DNA of 64,000 nt from Thiomonas sp. X19. GTDB taxonomy: Bacteria; Pseudomonadota; Gammaproteobacteria; Burkholderiales; Burkholderiaceae_C. Under the pieces are notes generated by a model. That model was not told where the DNA came from. It ran no database searches and saw only the letters and a program-made list of their open reading frames with translations. The stretch spans positions 3,568,179 through 3,632,178 of the forward strand of contig NZ_LT605203.1 of the NCBI RefSeq assembly GCF_900089495.1. Reading direction: 5' to 3'. How positions within the stretch are numbered: position 1 is the stretch's first letter; each line of letters opens with the position of its first letter. Positions 59,429 through 64,000 of this stretch are shown in pieces. A program made the translations under genes and the position numbers.

Positions 59429-60478
59429 ATGGGAACCATCACACAACGGCGTCGCGCCAATGGCGAAATAGGGTACACCGCCCAGATCCGGGTGAAGCAG
59501 GATGGCAAGCTCGTTTTCAGCGAGGCGGCCACGTTCAACCGAAAACAACTGGCTACCGAGTGGCTGCGTCGGCGCGAGGCTGAGTTGGATGCCAAACGCG
59601 CGCGGGGCGAGCCCATTGGCCGCGGCGCGACGATCGGCAAGCTCATCGACTGGTATCTCGAAGAGGCTCAGAAGATTACTCCATGGGGCCGAAGCAAGCA
59701 GGCGGATCTGCTACGCCTCCGCAAGACGGCGCTCGCTGAAAAAGACTCGACCCGGCTGAGCGTGTCGGAGGTGATCGGCCATATCACCACCCGCCGCCAG
59801 ATCGACGGCGTAGGGCCTTCAACTGCACTGAACGACCTCGTGTGGCTGCGTCAGGTGTTTCGATCCGCCCGTGCCTCGCTGGGCGTTCCCGCGCAATTAC
59901 AGGCCATCGACGACGCCAAGGCTGAGCTGATGACGACCCGGGTCGTCGCCAAATCCAGAAATCGGCAGCGGCGGGTCTCACCAGATGAGGAGGCGCTACT
60001 CCTCAAGTTCTTTTCCGAGCGCGACGCCCGAGCGCGAATCCCCATGGTGGATATCGTCCAATTTGCGCTTCTCACGGCCCGCCGACAGGAGGAAATCTGC
60101 CGCCTCAAGTGGGTTGACGTTGACCGCGAGCGGGGCATCGCTTGGCTTGACGACGTCAAACACCCTCGGCACAAGACGGGAAACCGCCGTGCATTCCGCC
60201 TCTTGTCTGCAGCAATGCTCATCGTTGAACGCCAGCCACGAATCGCAGAGTACGTTTTCCCCTACGAAAGCAAATCAGTCGGTGCTGCGTTCACGAGGGC
60301 GTGCAAGATGCTGGAATTGCAAGACCTGCATTTCCACGATTTGCGCCATGAGGCAACCTCAAGATTGTTCGAACGCGGCTACAGCATTCATGAAGTCGCC
60401 CAGTTCACGCTTCACGAGAGCTGGGCCACGCTGCAGCGATACACGCATTTGCGACCGGAGAACGTTCCGGAACGGTAG
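59429..60478 (+). CDS. Tyrosine recombinase, dusA-associated integrase
   Basis: The 349-residue phage-type integrase begins MGTITQRRRANGEIGYTAQIRVK, an arm-binding domain. A core-binding domain (about 70-180) precedes the catalytic domain with Arg219 (LLTARRQEEICRL), His303-x-x-Arg306 (FHDLRHEA), His329 (TLHESWATL) and Tyr338 (QRYTHL). All expected residues are present and the frame is intact. It is divergent from dusA, 113 bases from its start. No excisionase, phage or cargo genes remain beside it. Confidence 0.9.
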   Translation: MGTITQRRRANGEIGYTAQIRVKQDGKLVFSEAATFNRKQLATEWLRRREAELDAKRARGEPIGRGATIGKLIDWYLEEAQKITPWGRSKQADLLRLRKTALAEKDSTRLSVSEVIGHITTRRQIDGVGPSTALNDLVWLRQVFRSARASLGVPAQLQAIDDAKAELMTTRVVAKSRNRQRRVSPDEEALLLKFFSERDARARIPMVDIVQFALLTARRQEEICRLKWVDVDRERGIAWLDDVKHPRHKTGNRRAFRLLSAAMLIVERQPRIAEYVFPYESKSVGAAFTRACKMLELQDLHFHDLRHEATSRLFERGYSIHEVAQFTLHESWATLQRYTHLRPENVPER

Positions 60479-60666
60479 ACCTGACGGATAACAGAGCGGC
60501 TACACATTGACTGACCACATGTCTTGCGCATCGGCCCTCAGATATTGGGGACCCCGCCCTCACCTCCCCGGATACGGAGGCGTCGCTGATAGGCCATAGG
60601 CCGTGAGTAGTCGAACTCGGGCTACCCACCGGCCTCACATTCACCGGCATCCCGGCCAGATCATTT
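60479..60666. other. Gene-free end of the dusA-associated element
   Basis: These 188 bases between the integrase stop and the acs stop hold no ORF, tRNA or clear terminator. Short partial palindromes are present (GGCCATAGGCC-like at about 60592-60602 and two CCGGC-rich blocks near 60630-60655). No copy of the dusA attachment sequence was seen. Confidence 0.4.
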
Positions 60667-62649
<1,983 letters not shown>

Positions 62650-62855
62650 GGTTGTCTCCAGATGGATTGCAATTATGTCGAAGCATGCCAATCACGGTGC
62701 ATGAGGCCACCGCACGGCTTCGACTGTATTGTGTTTGTTTTTCATTGTGAACCACCCGCTCTTACATCCCCCTGACGCGCTGCGGGCGCAGCCGCTGCAA
62801 TCGCAACACATTGCATCCTTAGAATCGGGTTCCGCGTGATTTCCCGGTATCCACC

Positions 62856-63515
62856 ATGGCCAAACCCCAACCTACCGCCCAGTTGCCACTCGTTCCCCGC
62901 CTGCTGTTTTTCAGCCGCTGGCTGCAGCTGCCACTCTACGTCGGGCTGATCCTCGCGCTGGGCGTTTATGTCTTCCACTTCTGGGTCGAACTGGTGGACC
63001 TGGTGGGCGCCGCCATGGGCAACCAGACTTCTTTGCAGCACCTGCTCGAAGCCGTGGCCGTGCGCAACCCCATTCCGCCCGAAGGCGGCATCGCTGCCGC
63101 CGTACACGCCAGCTTGCCGAAGCTGACGGAGACCACCATCATGCTGGTGGTGCTCAGTCTCATCGACGTGGTGATGATCGCCAACTTGCTGATCATGGTC
63201 ATCGTCGGTGGTTACGAGACCTTCGTTTCGCGCATGTACCTCGAAGGCCACCCGGATCATCCCGAATGGCTGTCGCACGTCAACGCCTCGGTGCTCAAGG
63301 TGAAGCTGGCGCTGGCCATCATCGGCATTTCGTCGATCCACCTGCTGCGCACCTTCATCAATGCCGACGCCTACAGCACCAAGGCGCTGATCGCGCAGAC
63401 TGCCATCCATCTCACATTCCTGCTCTCGGCCATGGCCATTGCCTACACCGACCGCATGATGACACGCACCATCCACGATTACGCACCCGCCAACAACCCG
63501 GGAGGCGGCCACTGA
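62856..63515 (+). CDS. yqhA: YqhA/UPF0114 family membrane protein
   Basis: The 219-residue inner-membrane protein has three or four hydrophobic segments (about 25-45, 95-120, 150-165, 180-195) and the family block IDVVMIANLLIMVIVGGYETFVSR, plus HVNASVLKVKLALAIIGISSIHLL. Function unknown. It has its own start 207 bases from acs (divergent), and lies 75 bases upstream of the fumarase gene, possibly in one transcript. Confidence 0.88.
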   Translation: MAKPQPTAQLPLVPRLLFFSRWLQLPLYVGLILALGVYVFHFWVELVDLVGAAMGNQTSLQHLLEAVAVRNPIPPEGGIAAAVHASLPKLTETTIMLVVLSLIDVVMIANLLIMVIVGGYETFVSRMYLEGHPDHPEWLSHVNASVLKVKLALAIIGISSIHLLRTFINADAYSTKALIAQTAIHLTFLLSAMAIAYTDRMMTRTIHDYAPANNPGGGH

Positions 63516-63590
63516 GCGACAGGCGCCGGGGAGCGGTCTTAACATTCGTGGAGAACCTGACCACTGATTCGGCAACCCACGGAGACTCCC

Positions 63591-64000
63591 TTGTCCACCA
63601 CCATCATTCGCCAGGACGACCTGGTCGAGAGCGTCGCTGCGGCGCTGCAATTCATCAGCTACTACCACCCGGCCGACTACATCGCGCATCTGGCGCGGGC
63701 CTACACCCGCGAGCAAAGCCCCGCGGCGAAAGACGCCATCGCGCAAATCCTGACCAATAGCCGCATGTGCGCTGAAGGACATCGGCCCATCTGCCAGGAC
63801 ACCGGCATCGTCAACGTCTTCCTCAAGGTCGGCACGGACGTGCGCTTCGAAGGCCTCAGCGGCAGCCTGCAGGACGCGGTGGACGCGGGCGTGCGCCGTG
63901 GCTATCTCGACGCCGACAACAAGCTGCGCGCTTCGGTCCTGGCCGACCCGCTGTTCGAGCGCAAGAACACCGGCGACAACACCCCCGCGGTGCTGCATGT
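63591..64000 (+). CDS. Class I fumarate hydratase, N-terminal part (runs off window)
   Basis: About 136 codons are visible. The start is TTG at 63591-63593 with GGAGA 5 bases upstream. TTIIRQDDLVESVAAALQFISYYHP is the usual beginning of the iron-sulfur fumarase of Betaproteobacteria. The first cluster Cys is probably in RPICQDTGIVNVFLKVG. It interconverts fumarate and malate in the TCA cycle. The C-terminal half and two further Cys ligands are beyond the window. Confidence 0.92.
   Translation, partial: MSTTIIRQDDLVESVAAALQFISYYHPADYIAHLARAYTREQSPAAKDAIAQILTNSRMCAEGHRPICQDTGIVNVFLKVGTDVRFEGLSGSLQDAVDAGVRRGYLDADNKLRASVLADPLFERKNTGDNTPAVLH

Overview
This window looks like a high-GC betaproteobacterial chromosome, most likely Burkholderiales; a Thiomonas-like organism is possible, but that cannot be settled from one window. 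The evidence is the betaproteobacterial gene order (rpsB-tsf-pyrH-frr-uppS-cdsA-dxr-rseP-bamA-skp-lpxD-fabZ-lpxA-lpxB-rnhB, and rpsF-priB-rpsR-rplI), the DUF1631 and DUF3422 proteins, a PIN-PhoH fusion, and a TTG-started class I fumarase. No rRNA, tRNA or CRISPR array was seen.

Positions 1-6220 are an accessory, decaying region. In order they hold a truncated SAM methyltransferase, an insertion sequence (about 560-2163), an amiR gene cut off by that IS, an amiC gene, and a junction at about 3545-3551 into a genomic-island remnant. The remnant carries an AlpA-type regulator with no proper N-terminus, a two-gene HicA-like/HTH module whose first gene is frameshifted, and a frameshifted P4-type integrase. 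Four copies of a 7-bp repeat lie between this integrase and the 3' end of guaA, a known island attachment site.

Positions 6221-59315 are almost entirely core genome. Contents in order: guaB-guaA; a DUF4124 protein; asparaginase divergent from lexA (with an SOS box); rraA; ctaG and sco; clpB with a heat-shock promoter; yqjD-yqjE-yqjK-like genes; molybdenum cofactor genes moaE, moaD, moeA and mobB run on from hom-thrC; alaA; a Mth938-like protein and bcp; PIN-PhoH; dnaB; the rpsF-priB-rpsR-rplI operon; ppsA divergent from its regulator ppsR; a divergent DegV-like protein; and the long translation and envelope operon from rpsB (50868) down to a TrmH-family methyltransferase (35769). After these come DUF3422, DUF1631, rlmB, ybbA, tesA, mnmH and dusA.

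A second tyrosine recombinase (59429-60478) sits directly against the 5' end of dusA, another known target of integrative elements. The AT-rich first codons and upstream DNA of dusA look element-supplied. After it come acs (reverse strand), yqhA, and the start of a class I fumarase that runs off the window.

The long minus-strand operon couples translation (S2, EF-Ts, RRF), UMP synthesis, undecaprenyl and phospholipid precursors, isoprenoid synthesis, outer-membrane protein assembly and lipid A synthesis. The accessory 5' part shows repeated decay: an IS with a probable adjacent deletion and two independent frameshifts.
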